This document shows positions 52,234-63,664 of a stretch of DNA of 64,000 nt, piece after piece. The notes beneath the pieces are model-generated. The model was not told where the DNA came from and searched no databases. It saw only the letters and a program-made list of their open reading frames with translations. Numbering within the stretch: position 1 is the first letter of the stretch; the number at the start of each line of letters is the position of its first letter. The translations under genes and the position numbers were made by a program. Origin of the DNA: Umbilicaria muhlenbergii (Eukaryota > Ascomycota > Lecanoromycetes > Umbilicariales > Umbilicariaceae). The stretch lies in NCBI GenBank assembly GCA_000611775.1, contig KK106981.1, positions 2,851,211-2,915,210 of the forward strand, in the 5' to 3' direction.

Positions 52234-54568
52234 CTATCCATCCTTGCCAGTAATTATCCTCCACCTCTTTTTATTTGGGTTATATCCTTCACGGCCTGGC
52301 ATTATGGTGTATAAGGCCTCGATAACCTCCACGCCCTGAAGAATGCATAGTCGAAAGGATATAGGTTGAAATATCGGGTGACTGGCAAAGAAACGCAGCT
52401 CCTGGGAATCTGGGACGAGCGTCAGAAAGGGTTGAGGTTCTGTAGGCACTAGGTCGGCTGCATGTGTCAAACACCCGATCAGAGTGATTTCATCCAATCT
52501 GGACAAGCTATGCTCCTGGGTTGAAAGTCTCGTGCTTAGACGATCTTCTGCTTTTTCAACGTGGACCGCAAAGGCAAGATTTTCAAGGCAGTCGCGATAG
52601 TTGACCTCCCCACCAGAATCGTCCTGCTCGGAATAAAGGCGTATCCTCATCAATAGTCGGCGCTGATCCTTCGCGAAGAAGTACTGTAAGGTGGCCGAAC
52701 TTTGCTCATAAGGCACCCGAAGCACCAATTGCCGAGTGTTCTGGTCGAAGATGGGCACTCTTCGCGGTGCTTCATATTGAACATTGTTGTAAATCCTGCC
52801 AACCTCGAAATCTACTACAGCGTCGAAACAGGAACCGTCATAGTGAATACGGCCAGGGAGCACAACGAGTTCGCAAAGGCTGTTCCGCCGGGTTGAATGA
52901 TCCAGCATGGCTCGGGGAAAGAGCACTCGCCCGTCTGATGCGACAATGACTGAATCTCCGGTGTTGCGCTGAAAATCCACGCCGGCGGCAATGTAAGTTT
53001 GTTTCACGAATCCTTCGATAGACTTGCGTTGGGGTGATTTTGTGCCAACCAAGAGCTCAGTAATCCAAAAGCTGTCACGGTAAGGGTAGTAGAATTGGAC
53101 CAAGGTACCAAAGTTTGCTTGAGCTGAAGCCAATGCGTGTCCCGCAAGGCAGACTGCCCTATTTACAATACTCTTTGCATGATCATTAGAGCGGTCAGCG
53201 AAAGCCTGATGTCTTCTTTCTTCGACTCTTGTTTCAATGTTTTCAATCATACTCATCAGAGTCGTCTGGACGAAATGAATCATCAACTTTTCGATGCTTT
53301 CTTGCAATGGGATGGAGGACTCGAATAGTTCAGTAAATTGAGCCAAAGCATTTGTTGCGTGGGTTCTGATGTTGTCCAATTCCCACCCGTATTCTTCCAT
53401 GATGCGGCCTCCTTTCTCGACAAAGCTTTGCTCATAGAGCAGTTTCAGGGGTACTATTTCTGGATCGAAACTATTTTCAAACCGAATTAGAGTGCCGGAG
53501 CAAAGCGTAGCGTCAATCAGTCCAGCTGCAAGAGCACCAACTAGGTCAAGTTGACCTTCATCGAAGCCTTCGTTCCGAAGAAAGTACCGCATGTTGCTCC
53601 TAAGGATTTTACCACTTCTGCGTCGTGGAGGAACCCAATAAAGAGTATCATCTGCTGAGATCATCGTTGTGACAGACTTTCCCGCTTTCCACGTTTCCAT
53701 CTTCCAGCTGATACTGTCTTCAGCCGTAATGTAAGTTGTGTTGCAGACCATGATACGGACTTTGCCCTGTGCGGCACCAAAGAGAAGATGTCCCTGTGAG
53801 AACAATCCAACCTCATCTGGACTCAACCACGAGAGAACCGTAGCGATCCAGATCAGTCCATTCTGGCCTGAGATCTCTATATATCCTCCTTCATCCTGTT
53901 GAATCGCCTCGAAACAGCGTAGGAATATCTCAGCTATGCTTTTGATGGCTAAAGGGTCAAGACATGACCGAGGCCAGTGCTCTGGTCCCTGATTTGCGAT
54001 GAATGAAATGACCTCGTCCATAGTACGTTGAATAGAAGGCAGAAGGGCGTCAGAATAACCCGACAGAACGTCAATAAGGCCTTTGAGTTGTTGGACAGAG
54101 ACTGGTACCGAGTCCAGTAGTTTGGCGCTGGAGAGATATTCGTAGATGATGTCCGCGATTCCCTGATCATCATAAGCGCAGATTTTGATTGCACTTATCA
54201 GCAAGAAAGCTCGAACACAGGCTGTTGACAACCGCAGTTGAGCCGCCACGCCTCCCCAGGAGAGTCCGATCAGTAACCTCGCATGCGCAAGTCTGACGCT
54301 TTCGTTGCCCTTCAGGGCATCGACGCCGTCGCTGATGAGCTTCGGCGAAACGATCAAGCGGGCTCCAAGACGTTCAATTGCCAGCTGCATTGAGTCAGTA
54401 CTAAAACAAATCCATGGAGAAGGGGGATCGGATTAGCCTTACGACAGCATTGAGCTGCACATCATCCTGAGTGGTAGCTATGGCCAACCCGCGAAGCCTG
54501 TCCAAGGTACTGAACGCAGTCACCGCCGGATCCCACTGTTTAGAGACTGCGCTGGACGGATACGCCAT
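52234..54568 (-). CDS. Large fungal protein of unknown function
   Basis: Two exons: 54443-54568 and 52234-54384 (intron 57 nt), giving 758 aa. Exon 1 reads MAYPSSAVSKQWDPAVTAFS and joins in frame to LAIERLGARLIVSPKLI. The protein looks globular and mostly helical in its first half (for example GLIDVLSGYSDALLPSIQRT), with GLIWIATVLSWLSPDEVGLF in the middle and a beta-rich second half. No signal peptide and no clear membrane helix. I recall similar orphan proteins in filamentous ascomycetes but cannot name a family or function. It lies between actin and the duplicated actin 3' flank, and its A/T-ending codons differ from actin's, so it may be an insertion into this locus. Confidence 0.75.
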
Positions 54569-54900
54569 TGCTGAAGATGTTGAAGAGGGAGTTGCAGCTC
54601 GCCCACACTACAAAACAGTCTTGCAGACCCAGCAGCAGGTGCGCGATGGGCTGAGACTACATCGCGCAATGATTGGATAAATGCTCTAAGGATTAGGTTA
54701 CACCGCAGCTTAATCATCGCCCCGGGGCCTAGAATACTCGAAAGAGCAGCAGATGAGCAAAGAAAACCCCTCATGCTAGGTGTCAGGCAACGTAGTAGTA
54801 GTAGTCTTGCCATTGATAAACAAGAGCTGGGTCAATATTTCGTGAAACACTTCCCTGAGGGCCACAAGCCTAAGCATTGCAAGCCACGTCCACCCAGGTG

Positions 54901-55440
54901 TTTTAGGTGGAGGAGGCACAGGGGATCCTGTAGCTGTCAGGGAATCAAATGCTTGTTGCTGCTCATCCTTTTCTTAGATCAAAAATTTGGGCGAAAAAAA
55001 AGCATTGTGCCCTGTGCTACAGATGTGTGTAGGCTTGATGTTTGATGGTAATGTGATTGGACAGCTTTCGGACGCTGAAATGGTATCTTCTTTGCGAACA
55101 CCACGTACAACTCGGACGCAAAGGCGACGATTAGAGTTGGCACAAGTTGCGTATAAGGATACTTTCAGCGTCATTAATTCATCAATTATAGCCTTTGAGT
55201 GAGCAGTCCCTATCCCACTAGTCTTTTGTTATATCCTCCATTGCCGGATCAGCAGTACGAAGCACGCTTTTTAGGGTATGTCGCTGCGAGATCTACGGTT
55301 TAGGTGCATATCTCTAATGCCTTGATTTGGGCACGGAGACGAAGGATCGTCGAGTGCAGGGGGATAAGGTCGGGAGGTTTAGCTGTCTTGGTCTAGTTAG
55401 ATGGATGTGTTCTTGAGTGGGATGGGAAGGACGGGGCTGG
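54901..55440. repeat. Diverged copy of the actin 3' flank
   Basis: The blocks 54901-55040 and 55322-55440 match 50725-50865 and 51103-51225 in order and orientation. Examples are tcttagatcaaaaatttggg against tcttagatcaaaacttggg, and gggggataaggtcgggaggt in both. The spacing between blocks is 421 here and 378 in the source. No actin coding sequence lies upstream of this copy. Confidence 0.85.
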
Positions 55441-55575
55441 AGAGGTGTGGCCTTGCTGGCTCGCTGGCGCTGCCAGAGACTGATGTCTCATAGTAGGGGT
55501 GTTATTGGCTGAGGCTACCACTGAGCACTGGTCAACGCGAGGTGGCTGTACTTGATGTACGCCTATTCAGTATGG

Positions 55576-55642
55576 AGACTGAATACAGACTTATCCCGGA
55601 GTTGCTACCAGTTGTTAGGTATAAATCATATGTATTCAGTCT
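55576..55642. repeat. Inverted repeat, 12-bp arms
   Basis: agactgaataca at 55576-55587 pairs perfectly with tgtattcagtct at 55631-55642, with a 43-bp loop. It could be a small hairpin or part of an element end. Confidence 0.75.
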
Positions 55643-55666
55643 TCAGTATCTAAACTGGCGAGGTAT

Positions 55667-55836
55667 TTGTCTCAGTCGGCTCAGCCCCTACTAAAGCTCA
55701 GGCGTGGCGCAGTCGCATCCTAGACGGAATCGGGTAATTGTTTGCCTGTTGTAGAACGAAAGCTTCCATCGCCGTGGCGCAGCCACAAGCTAAGCCTAAA
55801 AAGCGTAGTGATACTAGTCTGAGCCGACTGAGACAA
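55667..55836. repeat. Inverted repeat, 18-bp perfect arms
   Basis: ttgtctcagtcggctcag at 55667-55684 and its exact reverse complement at 55819-55836 enclose 134 bp. This is the size and form of a small non-autonomous inverted-repeat element, but no clear target duplication flanks it. Confidence 0.75.
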
Positions 55837-56648
55837 GCAAGGTATATGTGCTCACTGGACGGCCGGATTAACTATGACCCGGGAGGGCCATGGAGGCAGC
55901 CTCGTGCGCAAGCTATGCTCATAACCACTTATAAGAGCTGTCTACATAACTAGCACAAGCAGAATAAGGATACTACATCTAATACTATAGTCTAAGTCCG
56001 GGATTTTTTGTCTGCGCTGCCGTGACTGCGGTTTTTCTGGATAGGTAGAATCCTCTAGGAAGATCCTACCTGTCCGGAGTCAAACTGTAGCATGCGACCC
56101 CCTCAATAATTGACACCAGAGGCGGAGTTCAGAGGGCCTAAGCTTGGGAAGTGCAGGGGTCAGTGGTTCTGAGGCTGCATACTGCACGATCTTCAAACTT
56201 TCTCTCACTTGTTGAGAGTCTGAGAGAAATGATCCGCTGCCTGCCTGCCACTTAACACGATCATGCAAGTGGTAGCCATAGCCACCTAATCTCACCTTAC
56301 TCTATCAGTCTCCTTTCACGGCAGTGTTAATGCTGAAACCTCTTTGCTTTTCGTCCTACAATGACAAGGGGATTAGTCTGCAACAGTTCTGTTTTTGCCC
56401 ATTCGCTTTCCATAGTTCTGTGTCTGTGTCATGTTACTGTGCAACCATACAAGCGGCAGGTTCAAACATTACTCCGTACTGCGCCTCTAGCACCACGGAA
56501 GGCTGACCAATTATGTTGCGTTGATCAGCTCACTTTTCGGCCTTTTGATTTTAGATGCTGATCCTCCTGCTATCTTGAGCCCTTTTAAACACGACCCGCT
56601 GCCCAAGTTGACTGGGCTTCTACTTTTTCTCAGGAGTTCTAAGTTATC

Positions 56649-57705
56649 ATGTCGAAGACTTGCTATTTTCCGGCGGGCAATATAGACTCCACGTCCGTCC
56701 CATGCAACCCCAGTGCGCAAAACAGCGCATGTTGTAAAATGGGAGAGAGCTGTGTCGGTGATGGATTATGTGAGTAAATCCACGTAGAACAGCCCTGGAG
56801 CAGACCCTGAAGACTAAGGTTGGGCAGGTTATAGCAACGGAGCGTACATATATCGTGGTTCGTGTACAGACAAGGCTTGGCAAGCGCCTGAATGCGCATT
56901 GGTTTGCATCACCGGTGAACAACATCTTGAAACGATGTCTCCATGAGAGAAATAGACTAATGTGATCATTCTCAAGTGCACAAGGATATTGTCGTAGACA
57001 TTGTACCTTGTAACACTGTCACTCGTGCTCACCGGGGCAGTTTCGCATGCGACTGTTCACCTCAAGATTGGCAAGGTTGCTGTCTGCAGAACTTCACCCT
57101 CGTGTTGAATTTATTCAACGGATTGACTAGAGTTCGATTGCTACGAAAAGTGGTGCGAATATATAGAGGGGGGATGCCAAGCCACTAAACAGGCGACAGT
57201 GAAAACTCAACACCTCGAAGCCGCTTTTGGAACGATCTTGGCCGTCAACATCACCGGTACTACTGCCGCTTCTAATGTGTCCAACAGCCCTTCCTTAGAG
57301 ACATCATCGTCGTCTTCTAACCAGAAGCCAAACACAGTCCCACTGAGCTCAGATCCCTCAACCGCTATCTCTGCACCATCTTCGACTGCCACAAATACCC
57401 AGACAGCACCATCATCATCTTCATCATCAAGTAACCATTCCAATTCGACGATAATCGGCGCTGCGATCGGCGGTTCCCTCGGAATCCTTCTTGTGGCAGT
57501 CATTCTCTATTTTCTGCTTCTTGAAAGAAAGCAGAGACGCAGACTTGAGCAGAAAATGGCAGCCTTGTCGAACACTTTTCCAATGACGGGCTACCAGGAA
57601 ACACACTCTAGTACAAGTATTCATTCTGACCCTGTTGAAGTGCCGGAATTGCGCGGTGACAGGGAAGCTGAGTTACCTGGTGATGGACAGATTCTTGAGA
57701 TGTAA
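56649..57705 (+). CDS. Cys-rich, Ser/Thr-rich single-pass membrane protein (Mid2/WSC-like layout)
   Basis: Four exons: 56649-56769, 56828-56914, 56977-57131, 57193-57705, giving 291 aa. Exons 1-2 join to GDGLCYSNGAYIYRGSCTDK, and the Cys pattern (TCYFPAGN, VPCNPS, SACCKMGESCVGDGLC, GSCTDKAWQAPECALVCI, FACDCS, GCC) is that of a common secreted-domain family in Pezizomycotina. The third intron is uncertain: donor GTTCGA at 57132 was chosen for frame. A Ser/Thr-rich stalk (about residues 140-200) leads to a membrane helix IIGAAIGGSLGILLVAVILY and a basic stop ERKQRRR, then a cytosolic tail. No cleavable signal peptide is seen, so insertion would rely on the helix. A cell-surface sensor role is an inference from layout. 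Confidence 0.75.
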
Positions 57706-59407
57706 TAACAGCACTGCCGGCGCAGTAAGTGCGCCGCTTTGTAAAATGGCCTTGATTTCAGGTGTTGGAGGGTTCAGGCAACGAATGTGTATATACTTTT
57801 AAGAACCTCAGCAAGATGACAGATCATTTCACAGATATGACTCAAGTTGACCAAATACTCAAAGTCTACTTTCATATTAAGATGAGCGGGCAAAGGGATC
57901 ACTCTGTTTAATAACTTGGCAGATTGTCTCAGTTTTCAGTCAGAGGAGCTGATCACACTGCTGAGGCATTTAGACACAGGTATGATAATAGATTTTCTAC
58001 ACTGAGCTTGATCAGAGGTCTTTTATAATCTTAATAATCACTCTGAGGCTCTTGTATATAGTATACATGAGACTCTTCAAGCTACAAATTCTTCGAAAGA
58101 ATGTGCTATTCTGTTTAAAAGTTCTTTGACATCCACAGATGTATTAATTAAATATTACTGTGACAAATTTTATGAGCAGATTTCTCAAAGCACTAAAAAC
58201 AACTTTTTCCTGCTACAGATTTGTGTTATTTATATCATCAAAAGAGAAATATATCATCTATAACAGAAAACTGAGAGAAATACAGCAGTCATTTATGCAG
58301 CAAATTTTCAAAGAATCATTGTTTATACTGAGATAGCAGCAGAGCGGACCTAGCGAGCTTCAACCTAATTGGAGAACAGATCCAGGGGTTGCGTTGCACC
58401 GCAGCAATATAATCGTTTCTGCGCCCGGCCCGCCCGCAGAGTAGAAACGAAGCAGGATCAAACCACGTATCTTTAATCTAACCAGATGTAACGGTACTGA
58501 GTCTCGCCATTCAATTCCTGCCACCTTCATTGGCCAAATGCTGTGATAAAGGAACTGCCGGAGTAGCACCTCCGTCGATCAGTAGGACTTTTACTTCGCC
58601 GCTGAAATTCCCAGCGAGTCTGTGGACAGGATGGCTGGCTAATCAAGTGACTGCGCCCACCCATCCCGGGTAGCTTTTCCGTAACAACTAGGAAGCTTGT
58701 ATAGACCTACTGCCTGCACAGTCTGTGCGCTGAAGGCGGCAAGTGCGAAATCTCATCAAGAGAACTTTTCTTGTAGAGCATCATATGTTACTGTGGACGT
58801 ACTGATGTAGCCCTGAGAGTCAGCAGTCACTCTCCACCGATAAATGCTTTGGAGGACATACGATATCAGTCCAGAGACTGTTTCAACCTTCGACACAGTG
58901 GGTGTGATGGTGATAGTTGCAAGATCAGTGACAGTCGAAGCGAAGAGATAAGTGCTGCAGAACGCGGATGCCGGGACAGAAGCTGCTGGGTTCTGGAAAG
59001 CACGGAGGCAGTCGTCGGCATTATTGCATACGGGGCCCAGGTCAAAAGCTCTGAACCGTATCGAACGAATGGAAGTCCGGAACGAATAGAGTCGGCTACT
59101 CTACGCTAGTAGTAGGGCTGACTCAACGTCCATCCTTACCTTCCCATCGATCATGACGTCCCTGTAGTAAGATGTTCAAGAGCAAAGTCCACATCCGGAC
59201 AAAGATCATTACTCAAAAAGTCCACGTACAATCAAAGCTCTCGCTTCCCAGCCCAGCACTCAGCGGTATAAATGGCTCCTTCGCAACGCCCAGCCAGCCC
59301 GATTTCCAGATCCCTCATAGCCAAAGCCTCTAATCTCCACAAACAGCGAACCACAGCCCTACCCATCTTTAACATCCCCCACCTACCCAGCCCCAGCATC
59401 CCCCACT
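57706..59407. other. Intergenic with an AT-rich relic block
   Basis: 57740-58330 is markedly AT-rich compared with its surroundings, with protein-like traces such as KYYCDKFYEQISQS but no intact frame; it looks like an old decayed insertion of unknown family. After 58340 base composition returns to normal abruptly. No gene in 58340-59407. Confidence 0.5.
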
Positions 59408-61932
59408 CTACTGCCCCCCCTCCTCTCCCGCCCCCCCTTCCACAACCCTAAACAACCCCCCCTCCAACCCCCCCGCAATCTCCCTCCCCTCCCTCCTCAC
59501 CCCCTCCGCCTCCCCTTCCTTCCCCTGCACCTCCAACGTATCCCCCAACACCCCATCCGCGACACTCCACCACAGCCGATCCCCGCCCTTCCTCGCCAGC
59601 GACAAACTCGCCCGCGCACTCTTCTCCGCCTGTTCCCCCACCACCCCCTTGAAGAATTTCCAACTCATAAAGTTCAGCGTAATGCACGTGAGTTGTGTAT
59701 TCGCCGTCTGCTTCGCCGCCTGGAGCGCCGATTGCAGGTATTGCTTGGTGCGCACGATGCCGGTGGGGGCCGTGGTCGCGAGGATGAGGTAGTAGGCTGA
59801 CTGCAGCGATTTAGACGGGTTGGAGAGGCAGAGGGGGGAGAGGGAGGCGAGGAGGGGGGAGAGGAGGGAGTGTTGCGGGTGGGTCGGGGGGCGGAGGATG
59901 AGGATTGTGTTGAGGGCGGCGAGGATGCTGAGGTCGAGGAGGACTTGGGAGCGAGGGGGGGAGGCAGGCGTGGAGGAGGAGGGGAGGGCGAGAGAGGGGG
60001 TTTGGAAGATGGAGAGGGCGGAGGTGAGGTCGCCCGTTCCTTGGTGGATGACGCCTTGGAGGTAGTGTGTCAGGAGGACGAGCGGTTCGGGGGCTGTGGT
60101 GCCGAGGTCGGAGAGGCTCTCTTTTACTTGGGATAGGCGGACTCGGGCGGCGGGCCATTCGGTTCGTGCGCAGAGGGCGAAGATGAGGTAGATTTGCATG
60201 TAGCAGCACAGTATTCGCCGCCAAGCTTGGCGAGAAGCTGCGGCGGTCATGGCTTGTAAGACTGTTTTCGTCGTTTCGTGGTCATCTGACATGGCGTCAA
60301 TATGGATTGCTTTGCAGAGCGTTGCTGTAGCACTTACCTCCTAGCATCCGAATTCCTTCCTTCAAGAATTTCTCGCCCTTCCGTCCATCTGATGCATTCA
60401 GATAACAGACGGCTGCACCGCTTAGGAGGTATGCTAGGGCATAGATGTCCTCTTTCGGTAACCAGTTGAGTTCAAGAACCAGCGACCCCTCCGAGTCTGT
60501 CCGAACGATGCCCTCGTGCACTTTATTTGCTTGTGGAGGCTCTCCTTGGTTGATTGGGATGGAAAAGCTCCCATCTTGGGTCCAATGGCTGTCCTCAATA
60601 GCCGGATCAAGGAAGGCTTGCATATTTTGCATCTTCAGAGTCGCTTGTGACGGGTCGAAGTTTTGCAGGCTGCAACATAGGTCCACGAAGTAGGTCAGGG
60701 CCGCCAACTGAGGAACTTTCGTCACGAGAGACTCCATCTGGATGCTCCGCGCTGCGGCCAAAGCACGCTGAGCCTGCTCAATACTTTCCAGGCTGTTAGA
60801 GTGCCGTAGGTGGGTTAGCGCCTCCAGAGTGGATGCGGTAGCGAAGATTGCGTGGTGCCCGTGGTTCCTTGATACACCTGCAATCAATTTGAGATGGGTC
60901 AATGCAGCCAAGGTGTCTTGGTGAGATGCCAGGTCGAGAGATAAAGAGACTCGCAGAAACCGAAACGCATATATCCATCGTACGTGCTTGTAACTGCGAG
61001 ACATGTCAGCCTGCGTAAAACTGTCGGAGTGAAATTACTGACGCTTCAACATCTTGAATGACCCCATCGAGGAATTTCAAAGCAGCTCGAGCATTGGTCG
61101 TAAACATTATCCGAGCAAGTAGATGTTGCATGTTATATTTCAGATCGATAAATCGATGCTAGAGCAACCGTCAATAAACTCATCAAAGTAGAGCTCATCC
61201 ACTGGCTATACCCTTTCGCAGACCAAGATCTACATTCACCAGTCAGCCTCCCTCCTCCACCAAAAACATAGAAAGACCTACCCCTTTACTCAACGCCGTC
61301 TCAGCTTCCATCACATTCTCCGTCTCCTCGTAAAGAATCGTGGCATACCGCAACCGTACAACCGCCTCTCTATGCGGTTGCAACCTCCAATTCTACACAG
61401 ACCTTCAGCTCTTCCTGCTCCCAACCTTGGACGTAACCACGCCGGCGCATCTCTGTGGTATAGATACCTTCAACACCGCCTCCAAGCATCCCAACCCCGT
61501 AGCAACCAGCTTATAGTACTTCTCCATCTCCACCTCCCTCCGCGCCAACGCCACCATCGAGCCCTGCTCATGAGCTGCAGCGAAATAATCCTCGGCGAGC
61601 GAAAGTAGCAGCAGTTGGTAATCGAGAGGCGGAGTCGCATGCGCCGGGTCTTGAGCATTCAATCCGGTCGATGTGTGCGCATTCGCATTGACAGAGGTGG
61701 GCGTGGGCGGAAGTCCCGCTGCTTGCGCCGGGTAATTCTGCTGCGGCGGAACATATGGGGGCTCCACTGCGGGATAACTGTGGACGGCGGGGCCCTGGCA
61801 GCTGCCGTTGTTGGGGTAGTAGACTTGGTTTGTCGCGGGGCGCGGGATCTGGACTTGGATGGTGGGTTGGGGGTAGGTGCTGCCGTAATACTGGCTTCTG
61901 GCCTCGGGGCCATTGTGGGGTGGGTACGCCAT
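59408..61932 (-). CDS. MAU2: Cohesin-loading factor Mau2/Scc4
   Basis: Six exons: 61468-61932, 61282-61392, 61212-61229, 61043-61158, 60338-60993, 59408-60285, giving 747 aa. The third exon has only 18 nt (ILVCER). The N-terminus is Pro/Gln/Tyr-rich. The TPR superhelix starts at YQLLLLSLAEDYFAAAHEQG, with GLGCLEAVLK joined to NWRLQPHREAVVRLRYATIL, HRFIDLKYNMQHLLARIMFT, KHVRWIYAFRFLRVSLSLDL and, near the end, MSWKFFKGVVGEQAEKSARA. These blocks are diagnostic for fungal Mau2. With Scc2/Mis4 it loads cohesin onto chromatin; Mau2 binds the N-terminus of Scc2. The coding strand is C-rich over 59800-60130 and strongly G-rich over the last 230 nt. Confidence 0.95.
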
Positions 61933-62400
61933 TGTTGGGTTATCGATTGGAATTCTGTTCGTTCGTAGTCATAATGGAGTGGGCAATGAGTTATTGTGGC
62001 TATCAAGTCTCCATGGTACTTAATGTTGTAGGGTGGAATAGTGGTATATGTGCGACACGTCGTCGCAAAGTGGTGAAGACGAGACACGATAGGCGGACGC
62101 GATTAACCCTGCCAAGATACTCGTCCCAAAAAGTGTAGATATTATTCGAATAGGTGTTTTGATTGCACGTCGAGGAATTCAATGTTAAGGATATGGTATA
62201 ACTCCATTCAAGTATTATCATTTATTCTTAGTGTTCGTTCGAACAAATCCTCGCTCCACTATGCTATGCCTTGGGTATCATGACAACAGGTTCCAAACGC
62301 TACATTTTCCCACCCTCGCCCTTATATGCCTCATGATGTTCGTGAATTCCAGCAGCCTGAACAGCGAAGCTTCCCATACCTCTGAGTAATAATGGTTATC
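61933..62400. other. Intergenic, MAU2 promoter and GH43 3' flank
   Basis: 468 bp upstream of MAU2 and downstream of GH43, both on the minus strand. No specific element recognised. Confidence 0.5.
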
Positions 62401-63664
62401 CTAGATGCTGACAGTAGTCCCATTAACCGCAATCCTCCCCGTCCACATCTGCCTCACCATCCAATTCTTACCCAGATCAGCATGAAACACCACTTTCGTA
62501 GTACCCTCCAGTACATCAATGGCCCCAGGGCTATACAACTTCCCACTGTCGTCACCAGTGCTCAATAATGGGGTTGCCGCCCTAGTATAAGGGCCCTTGA
62601 TCCCAGTCGTACTTGTTGCATACGCTATGTCGTAGCGACTCGTCTTGTATGAGTCGCTGCTATAGAAGAGGATGTAAACATCACCTGTTTTCCCTGCGCC
62701 GGCTACGCGCATAAGACTCGGTGCCTCGATGAGTAGGCCATCGGCATCGTCACGGTCAAGGAGCTGTAGAGGCTCGCCGATCAAGGTGATACCGTCTTTG
62801 GAGTCTACCTCTTGCAGCATCAAGGGGGTGGGAGGGAAAGTGCTGGTTTCGTTGTGGAGGCTGTTGCCGTCAATGTTGTACACAATGTAACGACTGCCAT
62901 CTACATCTTTGAAGCCATCTGGATCGATAGCGCCGCCTTGGCTAAGGAAGGGTGTTAGTACATACACTATAACGGTCCACTGGCGGCAAGTTTCGGAAGT
63001 GAAGAATCATACCTCAGTGGACACACAATAGGGGATGGCAGAGGAGTATAGGGGCCCTCTACGGTCTTGGAAGTAGCTGCGCCGATACACTGTATGGACA
63101 GGTTCGTAGCAATAGTGGGAGCTGCGTAGTACATCACAAAATTCGCATCATGCTATCCCTGCTATCAGCATGTTTGAACCATGATGAGTGACTTGGAGGG
63201 CTGACTACCAGCTGCACTACACTAGGCGCCCAGATCTTGAACCTAGCGCTCCACTCGCCAACAAAAGGTAAAGCATCATTGAAAGTCAAGGTCCAGTTCT
63301 TGAAGTCGTGGGATGTCGCCAGCTGTATGTTGATGCCGCCGCCAGTGATTATACTATTGGTCGCAAATGCATAGTATTTTTTATCGACTTCGATGACACA
63401 CGGGTCGGCAAAGTCGGAAGCGACAACAGGGCCGTAGAGAGCCGTCTTTGGTTTTTTTTTAGCATCCGAGACAATAGTTGCCAGAGTAATCGTCAGGACT
63501 GTGTCAAGATTATTAGTATTGAAGGAGCAAAAATGGTAAATATAGAATAGCAAAATACTTAGACTGATCAAGGAAGCAGCAGCAGTAAGCATATAAAGTA
63601 AGCGCCGCCTGGTAACCGTTTTCTTGGGGAGCGTGGGGTCTAAAAGCTTCTCCGTAGACTCCAT
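62401..63664 (-). CDS. Membrane-anchored glycoside hydrolase family 43 (arabinanase/xylosidase type)
   Basis: Three exons: 63209-63664, 63013-63152, 62401-62941, giving 378 aa. A type II signal anchor (RRRLLYMLTAAASLISLSIL and following, about residues 20-45) precedes the five-blade beta-propeller. GH43 acidic residues are visible: the base Asp in VVASDFADPCVIE, the pKa-modulating Asp in GGAIDPDGFKDVDGSRYIVY, and the acid Glu in LLIEAPSL. WTLTFNDALPFVGEWSARFK and MYYAAPTIATNLSIQCIGAA are also typical. The enzyme would act on arabinan or arabinoxylan side chains in plant cell walls. It lacks an obvious cellulose-binding module. Substrate specificity cannot be set from sequence. A membrane anchor instead of a secretion signal is uncommon; the helix could also act as a long cleavable signal. 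Confidence 0.88.

Larger units (their letters stand above)
54569..56648. other. Intergenic with duplicated actin flank and inverted repeats
   Basis: Contains the second copy of the actin 3' flank (54901-55440) and two nested inverted-repeat pairs (55576-55642 and 55667-55836). Frames are short and unrecognised. Confidence 0.55.
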
